Assembly: GCF_023703465.1 (NCBI RefSeq)
Contig: NZ_JAMQGP010000002.1
Location: 434,001 to 498,000, forward strand
Reading direction: 5' to 3'
DNA: 64,000 nt
Source: Echinimonas agarilytica
GTDB taxonomy: Bacteria > Pseudomonadota > Gammaproteobacteria > Enterobacterales > Neiellaceae
In this document: piece after piece, positions 48,287 through 58,124 of the stretch
How positions within the stretch are numbered: the stretch's first letter is position 1
How the letters are laid out: the number at the start of each line of letters is the position of its first letter
Notes under the pieces: model-generated
Told to the model about the DNA's origin: nothing
Database searches by the model: none
Seen by the model: only the letters and a program-made list of their open reading frames with translations
Position numbers and translations under genes: made by a program

Positions 48287-51200
48287 ATGGATGAGTCTTC
48301 GCAAACGCGATCCAAGGGCTTAATTGCATGGTTTGCATATAACCCTGTAGCTGCCAATTTACTCATGTTGCTCATTATTATTGCCGGGTTGATGTCACTT
48401 TCGAGCATTCGTAAGCAAGTCTTCCCCAATATTGAGTTCAATATTATTAGTGTGCGTGTGCTTTACCCCGGAGCTGCTCCACTGGAAGTGGAAGAAGGGA
48501 TTAACGCCAAAATTGAAGAGTCACTCTCTGACATTAATGGTATTAAAAAAGTCACATCGATCGCCTACGAGGGGCTTGGCACAGTTGACGTTGAAGTCCA
48601 AGATGACTTCAGCGTGCAAGAAGTGCTCGACGAAGTAAAAGTCAATGTTGACGCCATTATCAGCTTCCCTGAGAACGCTGAAAAACCCATCATTTCACGC
48701 GTAAAACCGACTAGCCAAGTATTGTGGCTATCGATTAATGGCGCCATTGATGAAGCCAGCATGAAAGCGATTACTCATGAAGTACGCGACGAAGTTGCAA
48801 ATTTACCGACGGTTTCATCAGCCAAGATCTTTGGTGCACGAGATGATGAGGTTGCGATTGAGGTTTCAGAGTCACAATTGCAAAAGTATGGCGTAACTTT
48901 TAATGAAGTGGTGTCGGCAGTGCGTCGTAGCTCCATTGATTTACCTGGAGGTTCGATCAAATCCGATGCAGGAAGCTTATTACTTCGTACCAAAGGGCAG
49001 GCTTATACGGGGGCCGACTTCGAGAAAATCATCTTAAGAACTAGGCCTGACGGAACGCGTTTATATGTTGGCGATGTGGCCTCGATAAATGACGGTTTTG
49101 TGGAAGAACTCAATTATTCACACTTTGACCGAAACCCAAGCATCGCCATTCAAATTTCAGCCGTAGGTAACCAGAGCGTGCTCGAAATTGCAGCCGACGT
49201 AAAAGCTTACGCGAAAGAAAAGCAGGCAAGCTTGCCTGAAGGCGTCATATTGTCCGAGTGGGCCGATAACTCGTTCTACTTGCAAGACCGTTTAGATCTG
49301 ATGACGCGTAACATGATCTACGGCGGCCTGTTGGTGTTTTTGGTACTGTCATTGTTTTTGCGGCTTAGTTTGGCGTTTTGGGTGATGCTGGGTTTACCCA
49401 TTTGTTTCTTAGGTACCTTCATTGTGATGCCCACGCCACCGATAGACGTCTCCATTAATATGATCAGCTTGTTTGGCTTCATATTAGTGCTTGGGATTGT
49501 GGTGGATGATGCCATCATTATCGGCGAGAGTTCCTGGGCGGAGGCCGAAAAAAAAGGGCATACACTGGAGAACATTATTCGTGGCGCAAAAAAGGTTGCT
49601 ATGCCAGCAACCTTCGGTGTTCTGACCACCATCGCAGCGTTCTGGCCCATGTTAATGGTGCCTGGTCCCTTCGGTGTGATTTGGAAAACCATCGGTATTG
49701 TCGTCATTGTGTGCTTGGTGTTTTCTTTGATTGAATCAAAACTGATATTGCCGGCGCATCTTCGCCACATGAAGGTGAAGAAAATTGACAGCAGCAGCCG
49801 AAATCCGTTTTATCGTCTTCAAGCATTTTTTGCCAAAGGCATGTCGTTGTTTATTGCCAATCAATATCAACCAGCGCTGTTAGTTTGCTTGAAATACCGC
49901 TATGTCACCTTGTCCAGTTTTATTGGCATGCTGATTTTATCGGTTGCCCTGTTGGGCAGTGGCAAGGTGCGATGGGAGTTCTTCCCCAACATTCCGAGTG
50001 ATTTCATCATGGTCAGCGTTGACATGATTGAAGGCAGTGCTGACACGGCCACTATTCGAGCGCTTGAAACGATTGAAAATTCCCTTTATGAAATGGATCA
50101 AGAGCTGTTTGAAGAGCATGGCTACCGCGTGGTGAAACACAGCAATACGTGGATGGAAGGAAGTTTGAGCGGGCGTATGGTCGTCGAGCTACTTAAGAAT
50201 GAAAATCGTGATGTTGATGGCTTTGAGATCGTCAATTTTTGGCGCGAAGCAACTCCCGAAATTGCCGGCGTGCGAGTACTTGATTTTCAAGGTTCGACCA
50301 ACCCAGGAGTTGGTGCAGATTTGGGCTTTCAGTTGACCGGTAAGAACATGCAAAGCTTGCAAGCTGCCTCTGCTGAGCTAAAAGCTAAGTTGGTGAGTTA
50401 TGGTGGCGTTTACAATGTCAAAGATAGCTATTCAGGTGGTGCGCAAGAGATTACCTTGAGTATTAAACCCGAAGCAGAGGCGCTAGGCTTGTCGTTGTTT
50501 GATCTTGCCCAACAAGTTCGTTTTGGATTTTATGGTGCCGAAGCGCAACGCATTCAGCGCGGCGATGAAGAAGTAAAAGTGATGGTGCGTTATACCAAGC
50601 GTGAGCGAAGCTCTATTGGCTACCTCGAAAACATGCGAGTGCGCACCGAATCTGGCAAAGAAGTACCTTTTAGCAGCGTGGCTACCTTTGAAATTTCAGA
50701 TGGCTATTCGTCAATTACTCGTATTAATGGCAGCCGCGCAATTGATGTCACTGCTGCTGTGGATAAAGCGGTAGCGGAATCCGACAAAATTAGAGCTGAT
50801 ATTGAAGACAATTTCATCCAAGAATTGTTAGCACGTTATCCTGATGTAAGTTATGCACTTGAAGGCGCAAGTTTAGAAGAACAAAAAGCACTGGTGAGCT
50901 TAGCAAAAGCATTTGGCGTAGCCTTAATTGTGATTTTTGGGCTGATCGCGATTCCGCTTAAATCTTACTCTCAGCCGTTAATTGTGATGTCAGTGATCCC
51001 ATTTGGCATGATTGGCGCCATTGTTGGGCATTGGATCTTAGGCTTGTCGGTAAGCGTTCTTTCGTTATGTGGCATCGTGGCGTTAGCCGGAGTGGTGGTT
51101 AACGACAGCCTAATCTTGGTGGACTTTGTCAATCGAGCTCGCAATGAAGGCGTTCGAATTTATGATGCGGCTGTAAGTGCCGGCGGGCAACGTTTTAGAG

Positions 51201-51433
51201 CGATTGTATTAACTTCTCTGACTACATTCTTTGGTTTGGCCCCAATTGTGTTGGAAAAAAGTCTACAAGCTCAAATTGTGATTCCAATGGCGGTGTCGCT
51301 GGCTTTTGGAATCTTGTTTGCGACTGTCATTACTTTATTTATGGTGCCTTGCTTATACTTAATACTGGACGATTTCAAAACCCAGTTTAGACGTATGTTC
51401 CAATACGTATCCTCACTTTACTCCAACGCTTAA
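48287..51433 (+). CDS. RND efflux permease (AcrB/HAE1-like)
   Basis: Proton-driven inner-membrane pump of 1048 aa. AYNPVAANLLMLLIIIAGLMSL is TM1, and FPNIEFNIISVRVLYPGAAPLEVEEGI begins the porter domain. GIVVDDAIIIGESSWAE in TM4 holds the Asp pair of the proton relay. The second-half membrane block (ALIVIFGLIAIPLKSYSQPLIVM and VVVNDSLILVDFVNRAR) mirrors the first. Periplasmic loops are standard in size. The substrate is unknown; the set resembles generic drug or solvent pumps. Confidence 0.94.
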   Translation: MDESSQTRSKGLIAWFAYNPVAANLLMLLIIIAGLMSLSSIRKQVFPNIEFNIISVRVLYPGAAPLEVEEGINAKIEESLSDINGIKKVTSIAYEGLGTVDVEVQDDFSVQEVLDEVKVNVDAIISFPENAEKPIISRVKPTSQVLWLSINGAIDEASMKAITHEVRDEVANLPTVSSAKIFGARDDEVAIEVSESQLQKYGVTFNEVVSAVRRSSIDLPGGSIKSDAGSLLLRTKGQAYTGADFEKIILRTRPDGTRLYVGDVASINDGFVEELNYSHFDRNPSIAIQISAVGNQSVLEIAADVKAYAKEKQASLPEGVILSEWADNSFYLQDRLDLMTRNMIYGGLLVFLVLSLFLRLSLAFWVMLGLPICFLGTFIVMPTPPIDVSINMISLFGFILVLGIVVDDAIIIGESSWAEAEKKGHTLENIIRGAKKVAMPATFGVLTTIAAFWPMLMVPGPFGVIWKTIGIVVIVCLVFSLIESKLILPAHLRHMKVKKIDSSSRNPFYRLQAFFAKGMSLFIANQYQPALLVCLKYRYVTLSSFIGMLILSVALLGSGKVRWEFFPNIPSDFIMVSVDMIEGSADTATIRALETIENSLYEMDQELFEEHGYRVVKHSNTWMEGSLSGRMVVELLKNENRDVDGFEIVNFWREATPEIAGVRVLDFQGSTNPGVGADLGFQLTGKNMQSLQAASAELKAKLVSYGGVYNVKDSYSGGAQEITLSIKPEAEALGLSLFDLAQQVRFGFYGAEAQRIQRGDEEVKVMVRYTKRERSSIGYLENMRVRTESGKEVPFSSVATFEISDGYSSITRINGSRAIDVTAAVDKAVAESDKIRADIEDNFIQELLARYPDVSYALEGASLEEQKALVSLAKAFGVALIVIFGLIAIPLKSYSQPLIVMSVIPFGMIGAIVGHWILGLSVSVLSLCGIVALAGVVVNDSLILVDFVNRARNEGVRIYDAAVSAGGQRFRAIVLTSLTTFFGLAPIVLEKSLQAQIVIPMAVSLAFGILFATVITLFMVPCLYLILDDFKTQFRRMFQYVSSLYSNA

Positions 51434-51448
51434 AGGCGTTAGACAAAA

Positions 51449-51482
51449 GCCGTGTTGGTTCGCTGGTGTTCCAACATGGCTC
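51449..51482 (-). terminator. Hairpin between the converging RND and YccS-like genes
   Basis: An 11-bp imperfect stem (AGCCGTGTTGG at left, CCAACATGGCT at right, one wobble) with a 12-nt loop. On the minus strand it ends in GGCTTTTG, so it can serve the YccS-like gene. Confidence 0.6.
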
Positions 51483-51517
51483 CTTTCACCCAATATGGTT
51501 AATCAGGTTTTAGTCGT

Positions 51518-53677
51518 TTAAAGCGGAGTTCCCTGAATATTCGGTCTATGTGACTTTGCCACGATGAGTGCTCGGATCTGCTGAATATTTTCGTTGAGGC
51601 GAAGTAGCTGAAACGTCACCAGCAAATCATCTCCTTGCAAGGTTGTGGTGAGTGTCGAAAGCTGCTCAGAAAGCTGGGGCTGTGCACCGGGAATATCGAC
51701 TTCGCCTTCAGCGCTTAAGTAAGTTTCAAGTTGAGATAATTGGGTGTTCAATTGTGAGCCAATACTATCGATCAGAGGTAAAGCACTGACGGCTTTAATA
51801 CGGCCTCTATGCGATGCTAATGCCGAAAGGTGGCTGAGGTAAGAATGCAATCGGCCGGTCAGACGGTAGAGCATTTCTGACTCAGATCTTTTTGAACGTG
51901 GCTCCGCCAAGAGCGCTTGCCAATGTTCCACCAGAGTCGCTTCCCCAACGTGCGCATGAAAGCGGCCCAATCGGTATGCCTCGTCTTCCACTCTGGTTTG
52001 CTGTAAGTATTGCTGAAAGACTAGTTCTTGGTAAAGGCGAAGTTGTTTCAGGCTATTTGAAATGGCACCTTTTGAGCGCTGCTTGAGCCAGTTTGGCCAC
52101 AAAAATCTCAATGCAAGAAATACCATGCCGGCGGCAAATAAAGTGATCACCACTCGTTTTACAAACAGTGCTTCGGCATTCAGGCCGTAAAATTGCAAGA
52201 TAATGGCAACGTAAACTGACACACAAGCAACCGCTATACTATAGCCTTGCTGCAAATACCAGAAAAAGGCGAATTTGGCCATGCCAGCAATGACGATTAG
52301 CGTGAACACAGGTAGATTTAACAAGTACAAACCGGTAGCAACACCAATGCCCAATACAGTTCCCACTACGCGCTGCAATAACCGTTGTTTCGTTTCAGAG
52401 AAGGTCGGCTTAGTGATGAACAAGATAGTCAGCAGAATCCAATAATTTTGACTGTCGGGCGGCAGTGACATGATCACCATATAGCCACAAAACATACATG
52501 CGGTGAGCCGAGCAGCATGCCTAAATAACGGTGTTTTAGGCGTTGTGAAAAGTCTCCAATAGTAGTTCCAGCTGTATCTGCGCTGTTCGGTGAACAGAAA
52601 ATCGGAGCTTGGGAACGGTAATTCTTTTTCTGTAATTTCAGCAATTTTGTTGAGATTTTCAAGCAAAAAGCTGAGCTGACTCGCGCATTGTGCGCTGAAC
52701 ACATTACGTTCAGCGAGTCGCTTGGTTGACTGTACTAACTCAGCAAGCTCTGATTTGACCTGATCGTCGATTTCATAATTTTCAACTCGACGATACCGCG
52801 GTTGCCGGAGCATACGTTTTGAAAGGCCTACCATGACTCGCTGAATTCGGGCAGGTAAAGACGTATCGGCCAGCTCAACCCTTAAATCTTGATATAAAAT
52901 GTGCGATGAACTTAGCCGTTCTAGCAATACTTGAGCCTTAAAGAATTGGGCCAAATAGCCAGATTTATGATTCGCGTGTTTATTTTGCTGTTGGCGAATA
53001 ATTAACTGTTGTCGAACATCTGCTAGCGCTGAAGATGCTTGAGCTCCTAATTTGGCAAGGTGTAGGCGAACTTCCTCGGGGTCACTGTTATTGTCAAAAA
53101 AGCGAGCTTTGAACAGCTGATATTTGGCCAGAGTTGAAAATAGCTTTTGGTTATCGTGCTCTAAATCGAAATTTGGCATGAACCAATGAACTAATGTCGA
53201 TACTACAAAATAGGTGAGCGCACCGAACATCAAGCTCGCTGGAAGCAATAATGTGTCTTGGTAATGCGGATAACTCAGCATGGTAAAAACGGCAATAGTT
53301 AACGCGCCAAAACTGATTTTTCCAAACCTTGGGCCCAAAGAAGAAGCCATTGATAAGCAAAACGTACTGGCGCACAACCCGAGCAAAAACAGCCAAGGGA
53401 TGTCGTATGAATACACCACAAATAACGAAGCGGGTGTGTAGCACACAACGAGGGTAAGCAATGAGCGCAAACGATAGTGATATTGTGAAGGGTGATCGGC
53501 TAATGCTGCAGCATTGACCCCCATCGACATTGAACTGGCAATAATAAGCTGATCTTGGATGATTCCAATCACCAAAAAGATAACCGTGAGTATGCTGGCC
53601 TTTATGGCCGTGACGAACAAAGGCGAACGCGAGGAGGGAGGCTTGAGAAAGTCAAAAATTCTGATTGCGTTGCCCAT
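51518..53677 (-). CDS. yccS: FUSC-family membrane protein (YccS-like)
   Basis: A 719-aa inner-membrane protein of the fusaric acid resistance/aromatic acid exporter family, close in length to E. coli YccS. Two six-helix-like membrane blocks (about 20-160 and 385-520) flank a soluble helical region. The second block has YWILLTILFITKPTFSETKQRLLQRVVGTVLG, the FUSC signature. The C-terminal cytosolic helices (RSKRSESEMLYRLTGRLHSYLSHL) are typical. The substrate is unknown. Confidence 0.88.
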   Translation of the reverse strand: MGNAIRIFDFLKPPSSRSPLFVTAIKASILTVIFLVIGIIQDQLIIASSMSMGVNAAALADHPSQYHYRLRSLLTLVVCYTPASLFVVYSYDIPWLFLLGLCASTFCLSMASSLGPRFGKISFGALTIAVFTMLSYPHYQDTLLLPASLMFGALTYFVVSTLVHWFMPNFDLEHDNQKLFSTLAKYQLFKARFFDNNSDPEEVRLHLAKLGAQASSALADVRQQLIIRQQQNKHANHKSGYLAQFFKAQVLLERLSSSHILYQDLRVELADTSLPARIQRVMVGLSKRMLRQPRYRRVENYEIDDQVKSELAELVQSTKRLAERNVFSAQCASQLSFLLENLNKIAEITEKELPFPSSDFLFTEQRRYSWNYYWRLFTTPKTPLFRHAARLTACMFCGYMVIMSLPPDSQNYWILLTILFITKPTFSETKQRLLQRVVGTVLGIGVATGLYLLNLPVFTLIVIAGMAKFAFFWYLQQGYSIAVACVSVYVAIILQFYGLNAEALFVKRVVITLFAAGMVFLALRFLWPNWLKQRSKGAISNSLKQLRLYQELVFQQYLQQTRVEDEAYRLGRFHAHVGEATLVEHWQALLAEPRSKRSESEMLYRLTGRLHSYLSHLSALASHRGRIKAVSALPLIDSIGSQLNTQLSQLETYLSAEGEVDIPGAQPQLSEQLSTLTTTLQGDDLLVTFQLLRLNENIQQIRALIVAKSHRPNIQGTPL

Positions 53678-53842
53678 AATTACAAGTCCAATTTGCTAGC
53701 ATCACTAAATGTTGAGGATTCTATAGTACTTAATTTCCTTGTGTTTGATAGGGATTACATCAAACTAAGATGCCGATTTGACGCTAGTTTTAGCTCTGTT
53801 TTTGATATGAGTGGCGGGCTCGGTAAGCCAAGGCTTTAGATT

Positions 53843-53882
53843 GATTGAAGGCCGTTCACACTCAGTATGAGAGCCTTCAATC
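53843..53882 (-). terminator. Hairpin downstream of the nitrate reductase gene
   Basis: GATTGAAGGC (53843-53852) pairs with GCCTTCAATC (53873-53882) around a 20-nt loop that has its own CTCA/TGAG pairing. No T run follows on either strand. Confidence 0.55.
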
Positions 53883-53895
53883 TGACGCTGGCATT

Positions 53896-56610
53896 TTATG
53901 CCGGTGCTGTGGCAATCACAGAGGCAAGGATTCCTTTAATCTCAGGAACACATGAGCCGCAGTTAGTGCCCGCTTTGCAACATTGTCCAACTTGCTGATA
54001 GGTTGACAAATTATTGTCTTTAATGGCCTTGCGAATGGTCTTTTCACCCACATTGAAGCACGCACAGATTTGCGTGCCTACATCTTCAGTACCCGCTGTG
54101 GGCAGGCCACTTAACAATGCGAGTCGTTCTATATCCGTCAGTTCTGCTTTGGCGAATAAACTGCTCAAAAACGCTCGCTCTGGAAGAAGAGCACTTTCTG
54201 GTGACCGAGCAATACACACGACAAATTGTAATTGACCGTCTAGATAACCCGCAGCTCGGAAAATTCCCTGGTGCGAGTCATCAAAATGTTGCCAGTTGAT
54301 CGCATCGTACTGTTTGCCTATCCAATCTTCACTCCATTGCTGCCAGTTATCGATGGTTTCAGTATGAGCGAGCTCATAACGCTTGTAACCCTCACAGTTA
54401 ACCGTCACTTGGTAGTCTAAACCTGACAGCGGTAGAGAATGACGAGACAGAACAAAGCCGTGCCAATCTGCACCGAACGGAGCGATGGTTATAGGAGTGT
54501 GCTTACTTTCAGGTTGACCAGAAAACGGATCGACAATCGGGTTAACCAGCGTCCCCATTCGTCCGTGATTTGCGAATTGTTGAGTCCAGTGCATGGGGAC
54601 AAACACATCACCTACAGCTTGAGATGCAGTGAAATTAACGCGTGCAAACATGTCGCCCCATTGGCTACTCAATTTCGCAATATCGCCATCGGTGAGCTTG
54701 AATTTGTGGCCATCATCAGGATGAATATCTACAAAAGGCTCAGGCCGATGTAAGTTCAGTCGCGGCGCCAAAGCAGTCCGGGTCATGGTGTGCCACTGAT
54801 CGCGAAGGCGTCCAGTATTCAATACTAAAGGAAACTCTTTGGACGGCTGATTAGCAGGTGCTTTGTATTTCAATGCAACAAGATTTGCTTTGCGGTTTGG
54901 CGTGTAAAACTCTCCTTCAGCAAAGAATCGCGCTTTTCCTTTGGGGTACTCTTTGGTAATGGGCCATTGGGTGGGCTCAAAGTTGTTGTATTGTTCTTCT
55001 GAAATATCAGCCAGTAGTGAAATATCGAAATCTCGAAGCCGCTGATCACTGCTGTTTTCAAATCCTGAAAGAGCTGCATGTTCTCTAAATATTTCAACTT
55101 GATGCGAATAATTGAAGGCATCCTCAAAACCTAAACGCTTTGCAACTTCAGAAATAATCCACCAATCAGGCTTGCTATTGCCTGCAAGTGGGAATAGTGC
55201 TCGCTGGTGAGAAATACAGCGTTCAGTGTTGGTCACCATACCGTCTTTTTCGCTCCAGCCTGCTGCCGGGAGTTTCACGTGTGCTAAATCAAGTGTATCT
55301 GTATTGGTAACGCAATCACTGACCACTAAAAATTCACAGCGTTTAAGCGCCTCTTTCACTTTATTAGCGTTAGGCAGACTTACCGCTGGGTTGGTTGCAA
55401 TGACCCAAACGGCTTTTACTTTGCCGTCGTACACTGCGTTAAACAGGTCCACCGCTGGCAAACCCACGCCTTTGGACATTCGGTCGGTCTTCCAGAAACG
55501 GGCTACTCGATCTGCATCGCCTTCAATGTGGAAATCCATGTGAGCCGCAAGAGTGGTGGCTAAGCCTCCGACTTCTCGGCCGCCCATCGCATTCGGTTGA
55601 CCTGTCATCGACAATGGACCGCTGCCGATTTTACCTATTTTTCCGGTCACCAAGTGGCAGTTTAAAATGGCATTTACTTTGTCGGTTCCGGTCGATGACT
55701 GATTTACACCTTGGCTGTACGCCGTAACCGTTTTTTCGGTTTCAGCGAACCAGTTATAAAATGTCAGCAGATCTTTTTCATTCAGTTCACAACGATTGGC
55801 AATGGTTCCTAAATAGGGGCAGTCATCTTGCGCCGCGGCAACGGCTTCCTCAAAACCTTGAGTGTAGCTTTCAACATAGTTCTGATCGATGTACTGACCA
55901 TCCACTAAAAATTTAAGAAGGCCATTAAACAACAATACATCGGTGCCACTTGCCAATGGCAAATGAAGGTCGGCAATATCACAGGTGTCGGTGCGGCGAG
56001 GATCAATCACCACAATTTTCATGTTTGGATTACGTTCTCTAGCAGCGCGAATGCGTTGAAAAGTAACTGGGTGACACCAAGCCATATTAGAACCGGTAAT
56101 AATAATGAGGTCGGCTTGTTCTAGATCTTCATAGCTGTTTGGAACGGTGTCGGAGCCGAAAGCTCGTTTGTGGCCACTTACCGCAGACGACATGCACAAA
56201 CGGCTGTTGGTATCGATGTTGCCAGAGCCAATAAATCCCTTCATGAGCTTGTTGGCGACATAATAATCTTCGGTTAATAGTTGTCCGCTACCATAGATTG
56301 CAACAGCTTCAGGGCCGTGCTTGTCGATAATCGTTTTGAATTTGTGCGCCACTTCATCAAGAGCTTCATCCCAGCTTGCTTGGCGTCCATTTATCTGTGG
56401 ATCTAACAGTCGTGTGGACAAGCCCACAGTCTCACCCAAGGATGAGCCTTTTGAACACAAGCGTCCGAAATTCGCAGGGTGATCTTCATTCCCTTTCACG
56501 GTGACTTCGCGGGTGTCGGTATTCACAGTGGCGTTAATGCCACATCCCACACCGCAGTATGCGCATGTTGTTTTAATCGTTTTACATGAAGGCTGTGTTG
56601 ATTCAGACAT
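53896..56610 (-). CDS. nasA: Assimilatory nitrate reductase, catalytic subunit (NasA type)
   Basis: Molybdopterin oxidoreductase that reduces nitrate to nitrite in the cytosol, 904 aa. Cys16, Cys19, Cys23 and Cys52 bind the N-terminal [4Fe-4S] cluster (CAYCGVGC ... RLCSKGS). The Mo-bis-MGD domains follow, with SRLCMSSAVSGHKRAFG around the likely Mo-ligand Cys. A C-terminal BFD-like domain has Cys849, Cys851, Cys884 and Cys887, a [2Fe-2S] site as in Klebsiella NasA. There is no twin-arginine signal. It overlaps its flavoprotein partner by 1 bp, and the upstream sigma54/NtrC signals fit nitrogen control. Confidence 0.93.
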   Translation of the reverse strand: MSESTQPSCKTIKTTCAYCGVGCGINATVNTDTREVTVKGNEDHPANFGRLCSKGSSLGETVGLSTRLLDPQINGRQASWDEALDEVAHKFKTIIDKHGPEAVAIYGSGQLLTEDYYVANKLMKGFIGSGNIDTNSRLCMSSAVSGHKRAFGSDTVPNSYEDLEQADLIIITGSNMAWCHPVTFQRIRAARERNPNMKIVVIDPRRTDTCDIADLHLPLASGTDVLLFNGLLKFLVDGQYIDQNYVESYTQGFEEAVAAAQDDCPYLGTIANRCELNEKDLLTFYNWFAETEKTVTAYSQGVNQSSTGTDKVNAILNCHLVTGKIGKIGSGPLSMTGQPNAMGGREVGGLATTLAAHMDFHIEGDADRVARFWKTDRMSKGVGLPAVDLFNAVYDGKVKAVWVIATNPAVSLPNANKVKEALKRCEFLVVSDCVTNTDTLDLAHVKLPAAGWSEKDGMVTNTERCISHQRALFPLAGNSKPDWWIISEVAKRLGFEDAFNYSHQVEIFREHAALSGFENSSDQRLRDFDISLLADISEEQYNNFEPTQWPITKEYPKGKARFFAEGEFYTPNRKANLVALKYKAPANQPSKEFPLVLNTGRLRDQWHTMTRTALAPRLNLHRPEPFVDIHPDDGHKFKLTDGDIAKLSSQWGDMFARVNFTASQAVGDVFVPMHWTQQFANHGRMGTLVNPIVDPFSGQPESKHTPITIAPFGADWHGFVLSRHSLPLSGLDYQVTVNCEGYKRYELAHTETIDNWQQWSEDWIGKQYDAINWQHFDDSHQGIFRAAGYLDGQLQFVVCIARSPESALLPERAFLSSLFAKAELTDIERLALLSGLPTAGTEDVGTQICACFNVGEKTIRKAIKDNNLSTYQQVGQCCKAGTNCGSCVPEIKGILASVIATAPA

Positions 56611-57887
56611 TAAGCAACCTCCATTTGAGACGTTGTTGATACATTGGATTCCGTAAGTTGCTCGGTCACTGCATTTGCATATGCTTGGCCAAAAATCATC
56701 ACTGTCCTGAAATGGCTCACGTTGGTTTCTTGCTCAACTAATTGTTGATACCAGCCGCCGTCAATTGTATTGCCATACACAACTGCGCCAACTAATCGTT
56801 GGCCTCTAAATACAAGTCGCTTATAGACCTGCAACTTAGGGTCATGGAAATGCTGAAATTGGCAGTCATCATCACCGTTGAATTCGCCCACTGAGAACAA
56901 GTGAATGCCAGATACTTTTAGTTTAGTGGCAGAGGGGAGTGTTTTATATTCGGCAACACCGTGTTGGCATAGATGATTGGCGCATACTTTTGCTTGGTCG
57001 AAAACCGGCGCAACCAGACCAAAGGTTTGCCCTCGATGCTGCACGCACTCGCCAACAGCATAAATACTTGGATCAAAGGTTTGTAAGGTGTCGTTGACCA
57101 CGATGCCGCGCTCGCAATGTAGCCCAGCAGATTGAGCCAAGGTTTGATTTGGCCGCACTCCAATGGCCATCACAAATAGATCGCAGGGCAATTCAGTGCC
57201 ATCAGCAAATTTTACCGCTCGAACATGGCCGTGCTCATTGCCCTCAAGAGATTCGGTTTTTGCTTGCATTTTGAAATGAATTCCTCGGCCTTCCAGCTCA
57301 TCTTGCAGCATGACCGCTGCGGTGCGATCGAGTTGGCGGTTCAAAAGGATATCGCTATTATGCAATACCGTAACGTGCATGCCTCGCTGGCGTAAGCCAT
57401 TAGCGGCTTCGAGCCCCAACAAACCGCCGCCTAAGACAACCGCGTGTCGATGTGTTTTGGTGTATTGCAACATGGTGTTCACGTCGAAAATACCACGAAA
57501 AGAAATAACGCCGTCGAGCTCGTGGCCTGGGACTGGCAGTACAAAGGGGTTTGATCCCGTTGCTATTAATAATTTGTCGTAAGGGGCTTCAGTACCGTCT
57601 TGGGTGGTGACAATTTTATGTTTGCGGTCAATTGCGACAACAGCTTTGGATTCGCCTGCATGAAGTGTGATGTCATTGTCTTTATACCACTGACGATCGT
57701 TGATCATGATGTCTTCAACGGTTTTCTCGCCGCTGAGTACAGGAGATAGCATGATGCGGTTGTAATTGCCGTAAGGCTCAGCACCAAACACAGTGATGTT
57801 GTAGGCGTTTGGATTGGCTTCGAGTACTTCTTCTACGGTGCGCATTCCCGCCATTCCGTTGCCAATGACCACCAAACGTTTTTTCAT
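56610..57887 (-). CDS. FAD/NAD-dependent oxidoreductase partner of nitrate reductase (NasB/NirB N-terminal like)
   Basis: A 425-aa flavoprotein. VVIGNGMAGMRTVEEV is the FAD motif, YNRIMLSPVLSGEKTVEDI is the NirB-type signature, and HAVVLGGGLLGLEAANGL is the NAD-binding motif. It equals the N-terminal reductase part of NirB or the electron-transfer subunit of assimilatory nitrate reductase. It lacks the siroheme and BFD domains of full NirB. As the first gene of the operon it probably passes NADH electrons to the BFD domain of NasA. No siroheme nitrite reductase gene is in the window. Confidence 0.88.
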   Translation of the reverse strand: MKKRLVVIGNGMAGMRTVEEVLEANPNAYNITVFGAEPYGNYNRIMLSPVLSGEKTVEDIMINDRQWYKDNDITLHAGESKAVVAIDRKHKIVTTQDGTEAPYDKLLIATGSNPFVLPVPGHELDGVISFRGIFDVNTMLQYTKTHRHAVVLGGGLLGLEAANGLRQRGMHVTVLHNSDILLNRQLDRTAAVMLQDELEGRGIHFKMQAKTESLEGNEHGHVRAVKFADGTELPCDLFVMAIGVRPNQTLAQSAGLHCERGIVVNDTLQTFDPSIYAVGECVQHRGQTFGLVAPVFDQAKVCANHLCQHGVAEYKTLPSATKLKVSGIHLFSVGEFNGDDDCQFQHFHDPKLQVYKRLVFRGQRLVGAVVYGNTIDGGWYQQLVEQETNVSHFRTVMIFGQAYANAVTEQLTESNVSTTSQMEVA

Positions 57888-57936
57888 TAAAAAGCCTATT
57901 TAAAACTGATAAGAACAAATCAATAGAGAGTAATAA

Positions 57937-57952
57937 GCAAAGACCATACCAA
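57937..57952 (-). promoter_or_regulatory. Candidate sigma54 promoter of the nitrate assimilation operon
   Basis: On the minus strand TTGGTATGGTCTTTGC (57952-57937) has GG and GC separated by exactly 10 bp and matches YTGGCACGRNNNTTGC at all but two positions. The start would be near 57925, about 38 nt before the first gene. Confidence 0.65.
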
Positions 57953-58010
57953 TTTTAAAAATGACTAATAATTAGAGAAAAATGATTTAAATCAGTATCT
58001 TTAGATGTAA

Positions 58011-58027
58011 TGCACTGAAGTGGTGAG
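58011..58027 (-). promoter_or_regulatory. Candidate NtrC site, proximal
   Basis: TGCACTGAAGTGGTGAG matches TGCAC-N7-GGTG in arms and spacing (palindrome TGCACYNNNNTGGTGCA, with the last bases differing). It lies about 95 bp upstream of the predicted sigma54 start. Confidence 0.6.
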
Positions 58028-58055
58028 TTTGTTTCTGAAGCGAGCTCAAGAGGTT

Positions 58056-58072
58056 TGCACTAACATGGTGCG
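58056..58072 (-). promoter_or_regulatory. Candidate NtrC site, distal
   Basis: TGCACTAACATGGTGCG is a near-perfect NtrC site, closely matching the E. coli glnA enhancer. It lies 45 bp further upstream than the first site and about 140 bp from the predicted start. Confidence 0.7.
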
Positions 58073-58084
58073 ATTGCAAACAAA

Positions 58085-58113
58085 GCAAGCGAGAAAATGC
58101 ATGCTTTGCTTGC
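58085..58113 (-). terminator. Possible terminator of cysZ
   Basis: On the minus strand GCAAGC (58113-58108) and GCTTGC (58090-58085) enclose 17 nt and are followed by TTTGTTTG. It is a weak hairpin, separate from the NtrC sites. Confidence 0.35.
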
Positions 58114-58124
58114 GTGAAATGCGG

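Noticed and set aside
53555-53839. Plus-strand 94-codon frame at the start of the YccS-like gene
   Set aside because: Largely antisense to a clear membrane-protein gene and without family resemblance.
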